Source of the DNA: Phormidium ambiguum IAM M-71
GTDB taxonomy: Bacteria; Cyanobacteriota; Cyanobacteriia; Cyanobacteriales; Aerosakkonemataceae
Reading direction: 5' to 3'
Assembly: GCF_001904725.1 (NCBI RefSeq)
Contig: NZ_MRCE01000027.1
Coordinates: forward strand, 35,056-85,423
Length of the DNA: 50,368 bases
Position numbers and translations under genes: made by a program. Numbering within the stretch: the stretch's first letter is position 1; every line of letters begins with the position of its first letter. The notes beneath the pieces are model-generated. The model saw nothing but the letters and a program-made list of their open reading frames with translations. It was not told the DNA's origin and ran no database searches. Below, piece by piece: positions 27,823-36,402 of the stretch.

Positions 27823-27870
27823 GGTGCGTTAGGTTATGACTTTTCTTAAATGTCGCAGGCTATACGCACC
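27823..27870. repeat. GGTGCGT...ACGCACC palindromic repeat, copy 1
   Basis: GGTGCGT (27823-27829) pairs with ACGCACC (27864-27870) and encloses a body ending in GCAGGCTATACGCACC. A second copy with nearly the same body (TTTTCTTAAATG, GCAGGCTATACGCACCCTA) lies at 34252-34299 between nrtB and nrtC. This identifies a dispersed small mobile or palindromic element. Confidence 0.75.
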
Positions 27871-28007
27871 CTACGAATAGTAAGCCTGTTTTGGTAACGA
27901 TCGCTAATTTTAACGCAATGATGCTCTGTCTAATGGTAGAATGAAAGATCCTTGCTGCTAGAGGGTAATGACCAAAAGCGGCCTTGTTGTCCAAAAGGGG
28001 AGAACTG

Positions 28008-28343
28008 ATGAATAGCTACGAAATGATGTATATTTTGCGTCCTGATTTATTAGATGAGCAAGTAAATCAGACGGTAGAAAAGTATCAGAATATGCTGCGG
28101 GATCAAGGTGCTCAAGATATCAACGTTCAACTGCGTGGTAAACATCGTTTAGCTTACGAAATTAACAGACAACGCGATGGTATCTATGTGCAAATGAATT
28201 ACCAAGCTAAAGGTAATGTTGTTGCTCCCCTAGAAAGAGCGATGCGCTTGAGTGAAGAAGTAATTCGTTACCTGACAATTAGACTGGAAGATGTTTCCCC
28301 CAAAGCGGAAGCGGAAGAAGAACCAGCTGAAGCTACTGCTTAG
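28008..28343 (+). CDS. rpsF: 30S ribosomal protein bS6
   Basis: This is ribosomal protein S6 of the small subunit platform. It begins [18 protein letters not shown] and contains [22 protein letters not shown] and [15 protein letters not shown], the usual S6 core, then an acidic tail ([13 protein letters not shown]) typical of the family. The frame is open from a TTG at 27984, but ATG 28008 is preceded by AAAAGGGGAGAACTG, an excellent ribosome binding site, giving 111 residues. It stands alone, without rpsR or ssb beside it. A 10-bp stem follows the gene. Confidence 0.97.
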   Translation: MNSYEMMYILRPDLLDEQVNQTVEKYQNMLRDQGAQDINVQLRGKHRLAYEINRQRDGIYVQMNYQAKGNVVAPLERAMRLSEEVIRYLTIRLEDVSPKAEAEEEPAEATA

Positions 28344-28353
28344 ATTTATGATT

Positions 28354-28383
28354 TGAAGAGACGTTTCAAAAATCGTCTCTTCA
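28354..28383 (+). terminator. Strong hairpin after rpsF, without T-run
   Basis: TGAAGAGACG (28354-28363) and CGTCTCTTCA (28374-28383) form a perfect 10-bp stem with a 10-nt loop, 11 bp after the rpsF stop codon. The position fits a terminator or a 3'-end stabiliser. The downstream sequence ATCCTAACTATTC is not T-rich, so intrinsic termination is uncertain. Confidence 0.55.
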
Positions 28384-28504
28384 ATCCTAACTATTCAAGA
28401 ATTTTAACTATACCCTGCCTATCCTCGAATAACCGTGATAAAATGTCGCTTGCACAGACCAAAAACGGCAAGTTGGCGAAATCTTCGAGGAGTTGTGAGC
28501 CATT

Positions 28505-29059
28505 GTGAGCCAAATCGACACCCCATATCAATCCCTACAAACTGAAGTTTCTCATCTTCGTGAGGAATTACAGTTGAGAGATCAACTGGTTCAACAGTTG
28601 TCTCAAGAACTGTTCCGGTTAGTCAAAGGAAATACTACGTTCCTACCCGCGCCGGAATTATCCCAACAGCATCAAGCTCAAATGCAGGCGATGCAAGAGC
28701 AACTGCAAGGGGTAGAACAACAAGTGAAGTTCTACCAAGAGCAGATTTCCGATCGAGATGCTGAAATTTACCACCTGCGTCAGTCTGTTCAAGAATTAAC
28801 CGATCGTAGTCGAATGTTAGAACAGGTTGTACAGGAATTACCGCAAATTTATCGCCAAAAATTTACCGAACGCCTTGCACCAATTAAAGAAAAGGTGTCA
28901 ATGCTGCAACGGGAAAATCGTCAGCTTCATGCAGAACTGCAAAGTCTAACTTATCGTTTGGCAATTAAAAGTCGGACTCCTAATGCTCGACTTGATTTGC
29001 CTAGCTTTCCGAAAGTCGGTGGCGCTAGAGTTAGTCTTCCTGGTTTTGGTAATGCTTGA
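28505..29059 (+). CDS. Conserved-looking coiled-coil protein of unknown function
   Basis: This is a 184-residue protein with a nearly continuous coiled coil from about residue 8 to 155. It is rich in Gln, Glu and Leu (SLQTEVSHLREELQLRDQLVQQLS; MQEQLQGVEQQVKFYQEQISDRD) and is broken near a Pro-containing NTTFLPAPEL segment. A basic, Gly-rich tail ends LDLPSFPKVGGARVSLPGFGNA. The start is GTG at 28505, with GAGGAG at 28487-28492 as the likely ribosome binding site. Its last eight bases overlap the start of the next gene (ATGCTTGA), so the pair is translationally coupled. No enzymatic motif is seen. A structural or scaffold role is possible but unproven. Confidence 0.75.
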   Translation: MSQIDTPYQSLQTEVSHLREELQLRDQLVQQLSQELFRLVKGNTTFLPAPELSQQHQAQMQAMQEQLQGVEQQVKFYQEQISDRDAEIYHLRQSVQELTDRSRMLEQVVQELPQIYRQKFTERLAPIKEKVSMLQRENRQLHAELQSLTYRLAIKSRTPNARLDLPSFPKVGGARVSLPGFGNA

Positions 29060-29732
29060 GGTTTGGATCGTAGTTGATGGGGAGGTGAATGCTGCTGGCG
29101 AATTAGTGGCTGCATCTCCCGCAACTGCAACAATGGTGGCGGCTTTGCAGAAAGCTATTGCACAAAATGACGCAACTATAAAATTATTAGGAAAATCAGA
29201 TTTAAATTCGCTCAATCTGCCAAAAGATGTGGTATTTTGTCCTTTAACTTTGCATATTCCTCGTAATTTTGATTTTCCCCAAAAAGCAATATTTAAAGCT
29301 TGTGAGAATGTAGAATTTCTTCGTTATTTAATATCAGAAAAGTTTGGTTATATTACAAGACCCGGTAACTTTTGGTTGCCAGTAGTTTTAACGCAGAAAG
29401 GGCCGATTTATGCGGAAGCGATCGCTTCAACAAGCCAATTAACTACAGAATTATTATCGGAAGATTTAGTTTATTCTCAACCAGTGCATTTTTCGGATGC
29501 AATGCGTCAGCAAATTTATGAAATGGCGTACAACATACTTAAATTTCTGAACGCTTCACCAGCAACTTATTTAATGCAATTTGGTTTTATCGATCGAGAA
29601 ATTTGGTTCGATCGCATTTTTCCTTTTCCCGCTGCACCTGCGATCGCCAGTATTAACACCCAAACCCCCGACTTATTCACCTGTCATTGGTACTGCTTAA
29701 CCAATCAACCAATTCTCGACCTAACTATCTAG
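29052..29732 (+). CDS. Conserved-looking hypothetical protein, coupled to the coiled-coil gene
   Basis: This frame encodes 226 residues from ATG 29052, which overlaps the end of the upstream gene by eight bases. The frame is open further upstream, but that part lies inside the coiled-coil gene in another frame. The protein has no clear signal peptide. Its second half (LVYSQPVHFSDAMRQQIYEM; NILKFLNASPATYLMQFGF; REIWFDRIFPFPAAP) resembles the end of an ATP-grasp-like or other alpha/beta fold, but I cannot name a family. The first part (AAGELVAASPATATMVAALQKAI) is Ala-rich. Coupled translation suggests it works with the coiled-coil protein. Confidence 0.7.
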   Translation: MLEVWIVVDGEVNAAGELVAASPATATMVAALQKAIAQNDATIKLLGKSDLNSLNLPKDVVFCPLTLHIPRNFDFPQKAIFKACENVEFLRYLISEKFGYITRPGNFWLPVVLTQKGPIYAEAIASTSQLTTELLSEDLVYSQPVHFSDAMRQQIYEMAYNILKFLNASPATYLMQFGFIDREIWFDRIFPFPAAPAIASINTQTPDLFTCHWYCLTNQPILDLTI

Positions 29733-29813
29733 TTGAAAATCTATACCAACCGTCAAGGCGATTAAAACAGGGTAAATTGCTCAACCGCTTGTTATTTCGG
29801 GCTTTTTCCCTTT

Positions 29814-29850
29814 TTCCTTCTGCCTTCTGCCTTTTGCCTTCTGCCTTCTA
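29814..29850. repeat. GCCTTCT heptamer array
   Basis: Five near-identical units (TCCTTCTGCCTTCTGCCTTT and following) occupy the spacer between the coiled-coil operon and the DedA gene. They have the same orientation as the arrays at both ends of the window. Confidence 0.88.
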
Positions 29851-29928
29851 CGATAAAATCGATTGACACTATTGCAGAACTTAAGTCAAGATCGGGGTGA
29901 GTGTTAACCTTTGTTAAGGCTGTAGCAA

Positions 29929-30549
29929 ATGTCATTAGAAATGGTTTCACTGGAGAACATCCAGGAACTTGCGGGTCAATACGGTTACTGGGCGGTATTC
30001 ATTGGTATTTTATTAGAAAACTTGGGAATTCCGCTGCCTGGTGAAACTATCACCTTAGCGGGGGGGTTTTTAGCTGGTAGCGGCGAACTGAATTATTGGT
30101 TTGTTTTAGGTAGTGCGATCGCAGGCGCAGTTTTAGGCGGTAACTTTGGTTATTTAATCGGTAGATATGGCGGTTGGGCGTTGCTTTTAACGATCGGAAA
30201 AATTCTTCGCATCCCCGAAGTAAAAATTCTCGAACTAAAGCAGCAATTTAGCGAAAACGCAGGTAAAACCGTCTTTATTGGTAGATTCATTGCTTTATTG
30301 CGGATTTTCGCCAGTCCCTTAGCTGGAATAGTGGAAATGCCATACTGGAAATTTATGGCTTACAACATTGCAGGCGCAACAGTTTGGGGCACAGTCATGG
30401 TAAGTCTGTCCTTTTTCGCCGGAAAAGTTGTACCTTTAGAACAACTAGTAGCTTGGGCAGCCCAATTTGCAGTCTTAGCATTATTAATAGTAGCCGCTTG
30501 GATTTTTGTTCCCTTTCTCTTGGAATTACGCCAAACTAAAGAATCATAA
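29929..30549 (+). CDS. DedA family (VTT-domain) membrane protein
   Basis: This is a 206-residue integral membrane protein of the DedA/SNARE-associated family; members act as lipid scramblases or flippases, including undecaprenyl-phosphate recycling in other bacteria. Conserved features are the re-entrant loop GILLENLGIPLPGETITLAGG (Glu and Pro-Gly), LGGNFGYLIGRYGG, and GRFIALLRIFASPLAGIVEMPYWKFMAYN with the essential Arg residues. At least four hydrophobic segments are visible, the last at about 178-200. The cargo is unknown here. It is followed by a terminator, so it is probably a single-gene unit. Confidence 0.93.
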   Translation: MSLEMVSLENIQELAGQYGYWAVFIGILLENLGIPLPGETITLAGGFLAGSGELNYWFVLGSAIAGAVLGGNFGYLIGRYGGWALLLTIGKILRIPEVKILELKQQFSENAGKTVFIGRFIALLRIFASPLAGIVEMPYWKFMAYNIAGATVWGTVMVSLSFFAGKVVPLEQLVAWAAQFAVLALLIVAAWIFVPFLLELRQTKES

Positions 30550-30561
30550 ATCAATTTCTAG

Positions 30562-30611
30562 CAAAAATAGAGAGAGAGGAACAAGCTTATTTTCCGCTCT
30601 CTATTTTTTTG
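30562..30611 (+). terminator. Terminator after the DedA gene
   Basis: AAAAATAGAGAG (from 30563) pairs with CTCTCTATTTTTTT (from 30597), giving a stem of about 11 bp that ends in a run of seven T residues. It sits directly after the DedA stop codon. Confidence 0.82.
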
Positions 30612-30654
30612 CCTGTGCGTTAATATTCGATCGAGTGAGGAAAGAAGGTAATCA

Positions 30655-31179
30655 ATGCGAAAACTAATATATTACGTAGCTTGCAGTATTGATGGCTTTA
30701 TTGCACATAAAGATGGTTCTATAGATGGTTTTCTTCCCGAAGGAGAACACATTACGGATTATCTAGAATCTTTGAAGTCTTTTGATGTAGTGTTGATGGG
30801 TCGCAAAACTTATGAGTTTGGATTTCAGTTTGGGGTGACTAATCCTTATCCGACGATGAAACAGTATGTGTTCTCCCGCACGATGAAAGAAAGTCCCGAT
30901 CGTAATGTGGAACTTGTCTCGGAGAACGTAATTGAATTCGTAAAACACTTAAAAAATGAAACAGGTAATGATATCTACCTGTGCGGTGGGGCGAACTTAG
31001 CCACTACACTTTTTAACGCGAAATTGATCGATCGCATCATCGTCAAGCTGAATCCATTCCTCATGGGTGCAGGGATTCCGCTTTTCTCCGGCGCGATCGA
31101 GCAAACTGCTTTAGAACTCATCGATAGCCAGAAGTATGAAAATGGCGTTCTATTCCTTAATTACCAGGTAAAAGGTTGA
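30655..31179 (+). CDS. Dihydrofolate reductase/RibD C-terminal domain family protein
   Basis: This 174-residue protein is of the YyaP/YwjB type, related to the RibD reductase domain and DHFR fold. Seen are the N-terminal strand and loop KLIYYVACSIDGFIA, the DVVLMGRKTYEFG nucleotide-binding helix, DIYLCGGANLATTLFNAKLIDR and the LNPFLMGAGIPLF ending. Members bind NADPH; physiological substrates are mostly unknown. It is not the biosynthetic FolA, because the folate-site pattern is absent. The ribosome binding site is AAGAAGG at 30643-30649. The following 700 bp hold no gene. Confidence 0.88.
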   Translation: MRKLIYYVACSIDGFIAHKDGSIDGFLPEGEHITDYLESLKSFDVVLMGRKTYEFGFQFGVTNPYPTMKQYVFSRTMKESPDRNVELVSENVIEFVKHLKNETGNDIYLCGGANLATTLFNAKLIDRIIVKLNPFLMGAGIPLFSGAIEQTALELIDSQKYENGVLFLNYQVKG

Positions 31180-31384
31180 TTGCACAAGCTTTATTGTCCT
31201 AGCAGCATAACTTTCTGTGCATAGATTTAACTCAATGGTTATCCAAAAAAAAATTGATTTGCCTCTAACTTATGAGCATGGGAGAATATGCACAGGGTAA
31301 ATAAATTACCTAACTTTCAATAAATTCATCAAAAATAGTTTGGTAAACCAGGCAAGATAGATAACTTGCTAAGCATTATTTGTG

Positions 31385-31421
31385 GGATTGCTGCTGATAC
31401 ACAACAGCTAGTTAGCAATCC
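31385..31421 (+). ncRNA. Candidate structured RNA upstream of nrtA
   Basis: GGATTGCT (31385-31392) pairs with AGCAATCC (31414-31421), and immediately inside it GCTG (31393-31396) pairs with CAGC (31405-31408). This gives a composite 12-bp stem with a small bulge. It is followed 50 bp later by an intrinsic terminator, although no protein-coding gene ends between them. This arrangement fits a short regulatory RNA or an mRNA leader. It matches no RNA family I can name. Confidence 0.35.
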
Positions 31422-31471
31422 TCAATAATGCTATTTTTACACACTAATAAATTAGAAATAAATTAAATTAA

Positions 31472-31506
31472 CATCGTTTCTTATTCAGGAAACGATGAAT
31501 TTTTTA
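31472..31506 (+). terminator. Free-standing intrinsic terminator upstream of nrtA
   Basis: CATCGTTTC (31472-31480) pairs perfectly with GAAACGATG (31489-31497) around an 8-nt loop, followed by AATTTTTTATT. It lies 293 bp after the preceding gene and about 400 bp before nrtA. It would end a small RNA, a long 3' UTR, or act as an attenuator. Confidence 0.7.
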
Positions 31507-31899
31507 TTGTTTAGAAAACTAGCAAATCCACTTAAATAAGTAATTTATATAAACCGAATAAAGCAATTTTGTATCAGTAAAACTAGAGGGTTGCAATCAA
31601 TAAGTTTGATTTTAGATTTATTTAATCCCGTGATATAGTGTTTACAACACAAATTCAACCACTTAAATAAAGGAGTTAACCGGAAAAACAAATAGCGAAA
31701 AGTTAGGAAAATGTCTAAAAACTTTGGATGTAATCAAAGAAAGACTTTTTTATAACTTAGTAGCGACGGTATCTCCTTTAAATAATCAAAATCGCTCAAG
31801 GATTGATTGCACAGAAAACATAATGTTTTCTGCAAGATTCTTACGACTGTAAACAGATTTTGCCAACCCAAAATTAAAGCTCTGCTGCTGGAGGATGTT

Positions 31900-33288
31900 A
31901 TGGAACAGTTTTCTAGTCCGGTTTCTAGACGGAAATTTCTACTAACTGCTGGGATGACCGCTGCTAGTTCAATATTATTAAAAGGTTGCTTGGGGAATCC
32001 TCCTGAACCAGGCAATCAAGCTAATAATACTGCACCAGCAAATAACGCTGGAACCACAGCAGTTCCCGTCGCCAATGTGAGTACTGGTGCGCCGCCAGAA
32101 ACAGCTACTGCCAAGATTGGATATATTCCAATTGTGGAAGCAGCCCCCCTAATTATTGCCAAAGAAAAAGGCTTTTTTGCACGGCATGGCATGAATAATG
32201 TAGAAATATCAAAACAAGCCAACTGGGGGGCGGCGAGAGATAACGTAGAAATTGGTTCTGCGGGTGGTGGAATTGATGGCGGACAGTGGCAAATGCCGAT
32301 GCCCTATTTAATTTCCGAAGGTAAGATTACCAAAGGAAGTCAAAAAATTCCCATGTACATTTTGTGTCAATTAAACACACAAGGAAATGGGATTGCGATC
32401 GCCGCACAGCACAAAGGAAAAGGAATCGACCTGAAACTGTCCCAAGGCAAATCTTTAATGGGGGGATTAAAAACCCAAGGCAAAACTTTTACAGCTGCCC
32501 ATACATTTCCCGGAGTTAACCAAGATTTTTGGATTCGTTATTGGTTAGCAGCTGGAGGTATCGATCCCGACACAGAAATTAAACTACTAACAGTTCCCGC
32601 CGCCCAAACCGTTGCCAACATGAAAACAGGCACAATGGATGCGTTTAGTACAGGCGATCCTTGGCCTTACAGAATTGTGGCAGATCGGATTGGATATTTG
32701 GCAGCTTTAACCGCAGATATCTGGAAAAATCACCCCGAAGAATACTTAGCAATGCGGGCAGATTGGGTAGACAAAAATCCTAACGCCACCAAAGCAATTT
32801 TAAAAGCAGTAATGGAAGCGCAACAATGGTGCGATGATTTTAATAACCGGGCAGAAATGGCGCGGATTCTGTCAGCCCGTGAATATTTCAACGTTCCAGA
32901 AAGAGTGCTTTTAGACCCATTTATGGGCAAATATGACATGGGTGATGGTCGAATTGTTGATGACAAATCGATGGCTGCTTTGTACTGGAAAGATGAAAAA
33001 GGTAGTGTGTCTTATCCCTACAAAAGTCACGACCTTTGGTTCTTAACAGAAAGCGTGCGTTGGGGTTATTTACCTCCAGAGACTTTAACTAATGCCAAAA
33101 CACTGATTGATAAAGTCAATCGGGAAGATATTTGGCGTGAAGCAGCTAAGGAGTTGAATGTTGCTGCTGCTGATATTCCCACCAGCACTTCTCGCGGTGT
33201 GGAAACATTTTTCGATGGCATTACTTTTGACCCAGAAAATCCCAAAGCTTATCTACAAAGCTTGAAGATTAAGAAGGTTAATATCTAA
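31900..33288 (+). CDS. nrtA: Nitrate/nitrite ABC transporter substrate-binding lipoprotein NrtA
   Basis: This 462-residue lipoprotein captures nitrate and nitrite in the periplasm. The N-terminus has SRRKF (9-13), resembling a Tat motif, and the lipobox LKGC with Cys30, followed by an Asn/Pro/Ala-rich tether. Assignment to NrtA rather than bicarbonate-binding CmpA rests on [24 protein letters not shown] and [19 protein letters not shown]. CmpA-type proteins instead have VGEPWN at the corresponding place. The frame is open from 31807, but ATG 31900 is preceded by GGAGG at 31890-31894. It heads nrtABCD. Neither nirA nor any other nitrogen gene precedes it. Confidence 0.95.
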   Translation: MEQFSSPVSRRKFLLTAGMTAASSILLKGCLGNPPEPGNQANNTAPANNAGTTAVPVANVSTGAPPETATAKIGYIPIVEAAPLIIAKEKGFFARHGMNNVEISKQANWGAARDNVEIGSAGGGIDGGQWQMPMPYLISEGKITKGSQKIPMYILCQLNTQGNGIAIAAQHKGKGIDLKLSQGKSLMGGLKTQGKTFTAAHTFPGVNQDFWIRYWLAAGGIDPDTEIKLLTVPAAQTVANMKTGTMDAFSTGDPWPYRIVADRIGYLAALTADIWKNHPEEYLAMRADWVDKNPNATKAILKAVMEAQQWCDDFNNRAEMARILSAREYFNVPERVLLDPFMGKYDMGDGRIVDDKSMAALYWKDEKGSVSYPYKSHDLWFLTESVRWGYLPPETLTNAKTLIDKVNREDIWREAAKELNVAAADIPTSTSRGVETFFDGITFDPENPKAYLQSLKIKKVNI

Positions 33289-33296
33289 GTTTTCGG

Positions 33297-33350
33297 TAAT
33301 GGGTAGTCGGTAATTGATAATTGACAGATTGTTTTGATTACTACCCATTA
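33297..33350. repeat. TAATGGGTAGT palindromic repeat in the nrtA-nrtB spacer
   Basis: TAATGGGTAGT (33297-33307) and ACTACCCATTA (33340-33350) are perfect 11-bp complements. The body contains GGTAATTGATAATTGACAG, the same word family as in the ctaC-ctaD spacer. There is no T-run, so it should not terminate the operon, but it could shape RNA processing between nrtA and nrtB. Confidence 0.7.
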
Positions 33351-33410
33351 AAAGTTGTCCCACAAGTAAAACTGGAAAGTTTTTCCACACAGTATAAGGA
33401 ACCCTAACAA

Positions 33411-34238
33411 ATGACTACATTGCAAAGAAGAACCGTTAAAACGGCTCAAAATCCTTGGATGGCTAAGCTCCAAAAGACGTTGCCAGATATTATTCCTCCA
33501 GCGATCGCAATTTTAATTTTCCTGGCTATTTGGCAAATCTTTTCTTGGTTTCCTGGTGCAACTCTTCCTGGGCCAATTCAAGTTGTCCAAGATACTTGGA
33601 TTCTGATTTGGTGGCCTTTCTACCGCAAAAGTGAAACAGACGTTGGGTTATTTTGGCAGATTTTTGCCAGCTTACAACGGGTAGCGATCGGTTACTTTTT
33701 CGCGGCAGTTGTGGGAATTGCTTTAGGCATTTTGGTTGGGACTAATCAAATGATGTCTAAAGCCTTAGATCCAATTTTCCAACTATTGCGAACCGTACCG
33801 CCTCTAGCTTGGGTACCGATTTCTTTGGCAGCTTTACAAAAGAATGAACCCGCCGCTTTGTTCGTAATTTTCATCACTGCAATTTGGCCGATTTTAATTA
33901 ACACCGCAGTGGGAGTTCGGCAAATTCCTCAAGACTATAATAACGTTGCCAAAGTATTGCAACTCAACAAGAAGAAGTACTTCTTCAAGATTCTGATTCC
34001 TTCAGCATTGCCCTACATTTTCACTGGATTGAGAATTGCGATCGGTCTAGCTTGGTTGGCGATTATTGCAGCAGAAATCGTGATGTCTGGTGTAGCTGGA
34101 ATTGGCTTCTTTATCTGGGACGCATACCAAACAAATAACCTCAGCGAAGTTATTTTGGCACTGATTTATATCGGGGTTGTTGGCTTATTAATCGACAAAT
34201 TAATGGCTTGGGTACAAACCAAGATTCTTCCCGAATAA
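33411..34238 (+). CDS. nrtB: Nitrate ABC transporter permease NrtB
   Basis: This is a 275-residue inner-membrane permease of the nitrate/sulfonate/taurine-type ABC family. Membrane segments include PPAIAILIFLAIWQIFSW, the ALQRVAIGYFFAAVVGIALGILVG block, and later AIWPILINTAVGV and IYIGVVGLLIDKLM. The cytoplasmic coupling (EAA-like) loop lies around FFKILIPSALPYIFTGLRIAIGLAW. It follows nrtA by 122 bp and precedes nrtC by 155 bp; both gaps carry dispersed repeats. Context with NrtA and the NrtC fusion fixes nitrate as substrate. Confidence 0.95.
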   Translation: MTTLQRRTVKTAQNPWMAKLQKTLPDIIPPAIAILIFLAIWQIFSWFPGATLPGPIQVVQDTWILIWWPFYRKSETDVGLFWQIFASLQRVAIGYFFAAVVGIALGILVGTNQMMSKALDPIFQLLRTVPPLAWVPISLAALQKNEPAALFVIFITAIWPILINTAVGVRQIPQDYNNVAKVLQLNKKKYFFKILIPSALPYIFTGLRIAIGLAWLAIIAAEIVMSGVAGIGFFIWDAYQTNNLSEVILALIYIGVVGLLIDKLMAWVQTKILPE

Positions 34239-34251
34239 AAATTAGTTGAGT

Positions 34252-34299
34252 GGTGCGTTACGCTAACGCTTTTCTTAAATGCCGCAGGCTATACGCACC
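34252..34299. repeat. GGTGCGT...ACGCACC palindromic repeat, copy 2
   Basis: GGTGCGT (34252-34258) pairs with ACGCACC (34293-34299). Inside it GCGTTACGCTAACGC adds a second small hairpin. This is a close copy of the element at 27823-27870 and sits 14 bp after the nrtB stop codon. Confidence 0.75.
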
Positions 34300-34320
34300 C
34301 TAAAAATACCTCCTTCTCTT

Positions 34321-34350
34321 TTCTCTGCGTCCTCTGCGTCTCTGCGGTTC
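34321..34350. repeat. CTCTGCGTCC repeat, nrtB-nrtC spacer
   Basis: The tract CTCTGCGTCCTCTGCGTCTC TGCGGTTC (about 34323-34350) recurs almost unchanged at 36477-36504 in the nrtC-nrtD spacer. Both copies end in CTCTGCGGTTC followed by an A-run. This is a dispersed intergenic repeat family. Confidence 0.75.
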
Positions 34351-34393
34351 AAAAAAAAGAAAACTACCCACTACCTACTACCAAATAACAACT

Positions 34394-36400
34394 ATGTCTG
34401 TTTTCGTTGCAGTTGACAATATCGACAAGGTTTTTGAACTAACTAACGGCGGTGAATATGTCGCCCTCAAAGGAATAAACCTGGAAATTAAAAAAGGGGA
34501 ATTTGTTTCTTTAATTGGTCACTCTGGTTGCGGTAAATCGACTTTATTAAACATGATTGCGGGTTTAGATTTACCAACTGAAGGAGTAGTGACTTTAGAA
34601 AGTAAAAGAATCACCAAACCGGGGCCCGATCGCATGGTGGTGTTTCAAAATTACTCATTACTGCCTTGGTTAAATGTGCGAGAAAACATCGAATTGGCAG
34701 TAGATGAAGTAATGGGAGATCTGCCGAAAGGTGAGAGAAAATCGATCGTAGAAAAGCACATTGATATGGTAGGTTTGCGACCCCATGCAGACAAACAACC
34801 AGCGATGCTTTCCGGGGGACAAAAACAAAGAGTTGCGATCGCCCGTGCCCTAGCAATTCGTCCGAAACTATTACTATTAGATGAACCCTTTGGCGCATTA
34901 GACGCATTAACCAGAGGGAACTTACAAGAAAGATTGATGGAAATTTGCGACGAGTACAAAGTGACATCGGTGATGGTAACACACGATGTTGATGAAGCGG
35001 TACTTTTGTCCGATCGCATTGTCATGTTAACCAATGGGCCTGGTTCCAAAATTGGGCAGATTTTAGATGTAGATATTCCCCGTCCGCGCAAACGGATGGA
35101 GGTAGTAAATCACCCGAATTATTACAGCTTACGGAGTGAAATGATCTACTTCTTAAACCGTCAAAAACAAGTGAAAAAGCGGCAAGCTAGCAAAGCCCAA
35201 GTTGCTATTTCTCGCAACAATTTAGAAAAGGTAAATTTGGAAATTGGTTTTGTACCTTTAACAGCTTGTGCGCCATTAGCAGTAGCTAAAGAAAGAGGAT
35301 TCTTCGCTAAATACGGTTTAGAAGATGTTAAATTAATTCGGGAACCTAGCTGGCGTGGCATTGTTGATGACATGGTAGCCGGACAATTAGATGCTGCCCA
35401 AATGCCAGCCGGGATGCCTTTGTGGTTAACTTTAGGTGGTAATGGTGGACAATCAGTTCCGGTTGTTACTTCCCTAACAATGGCAAGAAATGGTAATGCA
35501 ATTACCTTAGCCAAACGCTTTTATGAACAAGGAATTTACACCTTATCCGATCTGAAAAAATACCTGCAAAAATCCAAAGACCAACAGCACATTTTTGGGA
35601 TGGTACATCCTTCTTCAATGCACAATTTGCTGTTGCGATATTGGTTAGCAGCAGGGGGAATCGATCCTGATAAAGATGTTAGCTTAGCGGTAATTCCTCC
35701 TGCCCAGATGGTATCGAATTTGCAATCAGGAAATATTGACGGTTATTGTGTTGGTGAACCTTGGAATATTCGGGCAGCAGTTGAAGGAATTGGATTTTCG
35801 ATCGCCACTGACTTAGAAATTTGGTTAGGACATCCCGGAAAAGTTTTGGGAGTTCGTGAAGACTGGGCGGCTGCATATCCCAGAACCCATTTAGCATTAG
35901 TAACCGCCCTTTTAGAAGCAGCACAATTCTGTTCCCAAGAACGTCACTATGAAGAAGTCCGGCAAATTTTAGCCAGACCAGAATATGTAGGAACTGACAT
36001 TGAATATATTCAAATTGGCGATCCTAACGTCGCAATTTGCAGTTTAGAACATCACCGAGAATACGCCCATCATCTATTTTTTGGAGAAGGCGTTAACCGT
36101 CCTAGCCGTACCGAACACTTGTGGATTTTGACTCAAATGGCACGTTGGGATAAAGTTCCATTCCCAAGAAATTGGTTAGAAATTATGGAACGTTTGTGCC
36201 GAGTAGATGTCTTTAGTATGGCAGCGCGAGAATTAGGCTTATTCGACTTTAGTTACACACGCGGAAAAATCGAATTATTTGATGGCATCACTTTCAACTC
36301 TGAAGATCCACTAGCTTATTTAGCCCAGCAAAAAATCAAACGCGAATTCCGCATAGAAGAAGTTGCTTTGCCCGTTCCCGGAAGATTGAAAGTTGCTTGA
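34394..36400 (+). CDS. nrtC: Nitrate ABC transporter ATPase fused to an NrtA-like domain, NrtC
   Basis: NrtC couples an ABC ATPase to a C-terminal substrate-sensing domain. Residues 1-255 are the ATPase: Walker A GHSGCGKST (42-50), LSGGQKQR signature, LLLDEPFGALDA Walker B and the switch His in MVTHDVDEA. After a basic linker, residues about 278-640 form an NrtA/CmpA-like domain (CAPLAVAKERGFFAKYGLEDVKL; CVGEPWNIRAA; LFDGITFNSEDPLAYLAQQ). In Synechococcus this domain mediates inhibition of uptake by ammonium. It lacks a signal peptide and so is cytoplasmic. The 668-residue length is normal for the family. The gene lies 155 bp after nrtB and 215 bp before nrtD. Confidence 0.95.
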   Translation: MSVFVAVDNIDKVFELTNGGEYVALKGINLEIKKGEFVSLIGHSGCGKSTLLNMIAGLDLPTEGVVTLESKRITKPGPDRMVVFQNYSLLPWLNVRENIELAVDEVMGDLPKGERKSIVEKHIDMVGLRPHADKQPAMLSGGQKQRVAIARALAIRPKLLLLDEPFGALDALTRGNLQERLMEICDEYKVTSVMVTHDVDEAVLLSDRIVMLTNGPGSKIGQILDVDIPRPRKRMEVVNHPNYYSLRSEMIYFLNRQKQVKKRQASKAQVAISRNNLEKVNLEIGFVPLTACAPLAVAKERGFFAKYGLEDVKLIREPSWRGIVDDMVAGQLDAAQMPAGMPLWLTLGGNGGQSVPVVTSLTMARNGNAITLAKRFYEQGIYTLSDLKKYLQKSKDQQHIFGMVHPSSMHNLLLRYWLAAGGIDPDKDVSLAVIPPAQMVSNLQSGNIDGYCVGEPWNIRAAVEGIGFSIATDLEIWLGHPGKVLGVREDWAAAYPRTHLALVTALLEAAQFCSQERHYEEVRQILARPEYVGTDIEYIQIGDPNVAICSLEHHREYAHHLFFGEGVNRPSRTEHLWILTQMARWDKVPFPRNWLEIMERLCRVDVFSMAARELGLFDFSYTRGKIELFDGITFNSEDPLAYLAQQKIKREFRIEEVALPVPGRLKVA

Positions 36401-36402
36401 AG

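Larger units (their letters stand above)
31180..31899 (+). promoter_or_regulatory. nrt operon upstream region with structured elements
   Basis: A 720-bp gene-free stretch precedes nrtA. It holds two hairpins (31385-31421 and 31472-31503, listed separately) and a TATAGT hexamer near 31635 that could be a -10 box. I looked for the NtcA consensus GTA-N8-TAC and found none; the nearest is GTAAATAAATTAC (31297-31309), which has seven bases between half-sites. An AAGGAG at about 31671 is not followed by a usable frame. nrtA itself has a good site at 31890-31894. Confidence 0.45.

Noticed and set aside
31807-31899. 31-residue N-terminal extension of NrtA
   Set aside because: ATG 31900 has a strong GGAGG site and places the SRRKF/lipobox signal at the N-terminus as the family requires.
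34611-35514. Minus-strand open frames opposite nrtC
   Set aside because: They are antisense to the well-conserved ATPase and NrtA-like domains, so they are shadows.
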